Shown here: positions 62,854 through 64,000 of the stretch, piece after piece
How positions within the stretch are numbered: position 1 is the stretch's first letter
Layout: each line of letters opens with the position of its first letter
Source: Pseudomonas putida NBRC 14164
Lineage (GTDB): Bacteria; Pseudomonadota; Gammaproteobacteria; Pseudomonadales; Pseudomonadaceae
Length of the DNA: 64,000 bases
Direction of reading: 5' to 3'
Assembly (NCBI RefSeq): GCF_000412675.1
Contig: NC_021505.1
Span: 1,048,501-1,112,500, forward strand
Notes under the pieces: model-generated
What the model was told of the DNA's origin: nothing
The model's input: the letters and a program-made list of their open reading frames with translations, nothing else
Database searches by the model: none
Position numbers and translations under genes: made by a program

Positions 62854-62956
62854 GCGTCGCCTTCTTCGCGGGCTTGCCCGCTCCCACAGGGATGGCACCT
62901 GCCTTGTGGGTGGTGCAGTACCTGTGGGAGCGGGCAAGCCCGCGAAGCAGGCGACG
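62854..62956. repeat. REP pair with extended stem
   Basis: GCGTCGCCTTCTTCGCGGGC at the left end pairs with the inverted copy at the right end 62937-62956; the arms include nine extra bases GCGTCGCCT beyond the REP core. Between the convergent ung and AbrB-family genes. Confidence 0.87.
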
Positions 62957-62959
62957 CGA

Positions 62960-63991
62960 TTATTCCTGGTTTGCGTTCCACAGCCGGAATAACGGCTCCG
63001 CCAGAAACAGCACGAACAGCAAGCGCATCACCTGCAGCGCCGTCACCAAAGGCACGGACAGTTGCAGGGTCTCTGCTGTAAGGCTCATTTCGGCAATGCC
63101 CCCCGGCATCATCCCCAACGTCAGCGAACGCAGGTCCAGCGCTGTCATCACGCTCAACACCCACGCGGCACTGCCGGCAATGGCCATGCACAGCGCCGTG
63201 GCCAGAAGCGTGCGCCCCAGGAACGACGGGGCCCGGCGGAAGAAGGCGCGGTTGAAGTGGCATGCCAGGCCACTGCCGATCAGCCACTGGCCGATCTGGC
63301 TGGCGCCATTGGGCAGGGCGATCTGCAGGTTGCCGGCCAGGCTGACCGTGGCCGCCACCAGCAATGGCCCGAACAGCCAGGGGTTAGGCTGGCGCAACCG
63401 TTGCCAGAGCAGCGCAACGGCAACGCCGAGCGGGCTGATCAGGGCCAGCCAGCCCCAGCTGACACTGCCGGCATGATTGAGCGGCACCCCGTCACCCAGC
63501 AGAAACTTGAACAGCGCGGGCACGCACAGCACCACTGCCAGCACCCGCAGGCTCTGCGCTGCCGCCACCTGGCTGAGCACTGCACCGTTCCGGGCACCCA
63601 GGTTGACCATCTCCCCCGAGCCGCCAGGCATGCTGGCGAAGAATGCCGTGGCGCGGTCTTCACCGGTGCGCCGCAGCAGCCACACGCCGATCACGCTGGA
63701 CAGGGTGGTGAACAGGGCGCCGAAGAAGATCAGCGCAAAATGGCTACCCACTTGCTCGATCACTGCCGGCGTAAAGTGCAGGCCAATGCCGATGCCGATG
63801 ATGCACTGCCCGCATTTTCGGCCGTTGGGAATTTCCGACAACTGCCAGGGCGTCAGGCAGCGCACCAGGATGATGGCCAGCAGCGAACCCACCATCCACG
63901 GCAAAGGCCAGCCGACCTTGCTGGCGAGGTAACCGCCAGCAAGGCCGACCAGCCCGGTTGCGACAAACAAAGGCAACGGTCGATCAGGCAT
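62960..63991 (-). CDS. AbrB-family (ammonia monooxygenase-like) membrane protein
   Basis: 343 residues, ten or so TM helices (RLPLFVATGLVGLAGGYLASKVGWPLPWMVGSLLAIILVRC... and a second repeat MIGQWLIGSG... type). Family PF05145, Pseudomonas members labelled AbrB or ammonia monooxygenase though no such activity is shown; probably a transporter. The ATG is nine bases from the window edge, no ribosome binding site is visible and the frame stays open upstream, so the true start may lie outside. Confidence 0.82.
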   Translation of the reverse strand: MPDRPLPLFVATGLVGLAGGYLASKVGWPLPWMVGSLLAIILVRCLTPWQLSEIPNGRKCGQCIIGIGIGLHFTPAVIEQVGSHFALIFFGALFTTLSSVIGVWLLRRTGEDRATAFFASMPGGSGEMVNLGARNGAVLSQVAAAQSLRVLAVVLCVPALFKFLLGDGVPLNHAGSVSWGWLALISPLGVAVALLWQRLRQPNPWLFGPLLVAATVSLAGNLQIALPNGASQIGQWLIGSGLACHFNRAFFRRAPSFLGRTLLATALCMAIAGSAAWVLSVMTALDLRSLTLGMMPGGIAEMSLTAETLQLSVPLVTALQVMRLLFVLFLAEPLFRLWNANQE

Positions 63992-64000
63992 CGGCCAGGG

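Overview
The window is about 64 kb of GC-rich proteobacterial chromosome that I assign to the Pseudomonas putida group. The grounds are the gene order pcaR-K-F-T-B-D-C followed by an OprD-type porin, a TtgABC/TtgR-type solvent and antibiotic efflux locus with its recognisable operator, a 295-residue PhaG transacylase, an MvaT/TurA H-NS-like protein, and more than a dozen REP palindromes of the P. putida type. I see no prophage, insertion sequence, integrase or CRISPR array. Essentially every gene looks like native chromosomal content.

Layout. 0-11.6 kb: 3' part of sbcB, an mvaT-type nucleoid protein, purU, a tightly overlapping leftward operon (glycosyltransferase, deacetylase, UPF0104 membrane protein), a double-CACHE chemoreceptor with a FliA-type promoter, a HerA-like ATPase, a Pit phosphate transporter and a small conserved protein. 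11.6-23.7 kb: protocatechuate (beta-ketoadipate) branch, with the regulator PcaR, the transporters PcaK and PcaT, the enzymes PcaF, PcaB, PcaD and PcaC, and a porin. PcaR-type boxes lie in front of pcaR, pcaK, pcaF and the porin gene. pcaGH and pcaIJ are not in the window. 23.7-31.9 kb: ttgABC, divergent ttgR, and a DHA2-family exporter. 32-41 kb: metabolic genes with divergent LysR or AraC regulators (oxaloacetate decarboxylase family, a metallo-beta-lactamase-fold protein plus Rossmann protein, a ThDP enzyme, an ABM monooxygenase-like protein, a flavin reductase). 41-43.8 kb: a secreted protein made of 13-residue repeats, a four-repeat membrane protein and a Fic protein with unusual promoter palindromes. 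43.9-48.5 kb: an MFS dicarboxylate or ketoglutarate-type transporter with a sigma-54 promoter, next to a DctB/DctD-like (or MifS/MifR-like) two-component pair. 48.6-64 kb: bglX, a TPM protein, a methyltransferase, a DUF4917 SIR2-like protein, a SulP transporter, tRNA-Gly(CCC), phaG, an RsuA-type pseudouridine synthase, a Cys-rich protein, a GGDEF enzyme, a Tyr-rich lipoprotein, an acyl-CoA hydrolase/hydratase, ung and an AbrB-family membrane protein at the right edge.

The most interesting points are these: a candidate ~95-nt RNA transcribed away from the pcaR operator; a short upstream ORF with a good ribosome binding site before pcaK; the secreted EDGFDRT repeat protein; the twin ~30-bp dyads in the fic promoter, which suggest autoregulation by the protein's own winged helix; the SIR2-like DUF4917 gene; a nested stem-loop upstream of the oxaloacetate decarboxylase gene; and a second small palindrome family distinct from the REPs. 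All functional statements come from reading motifs and from family knowledge. No database search was run.
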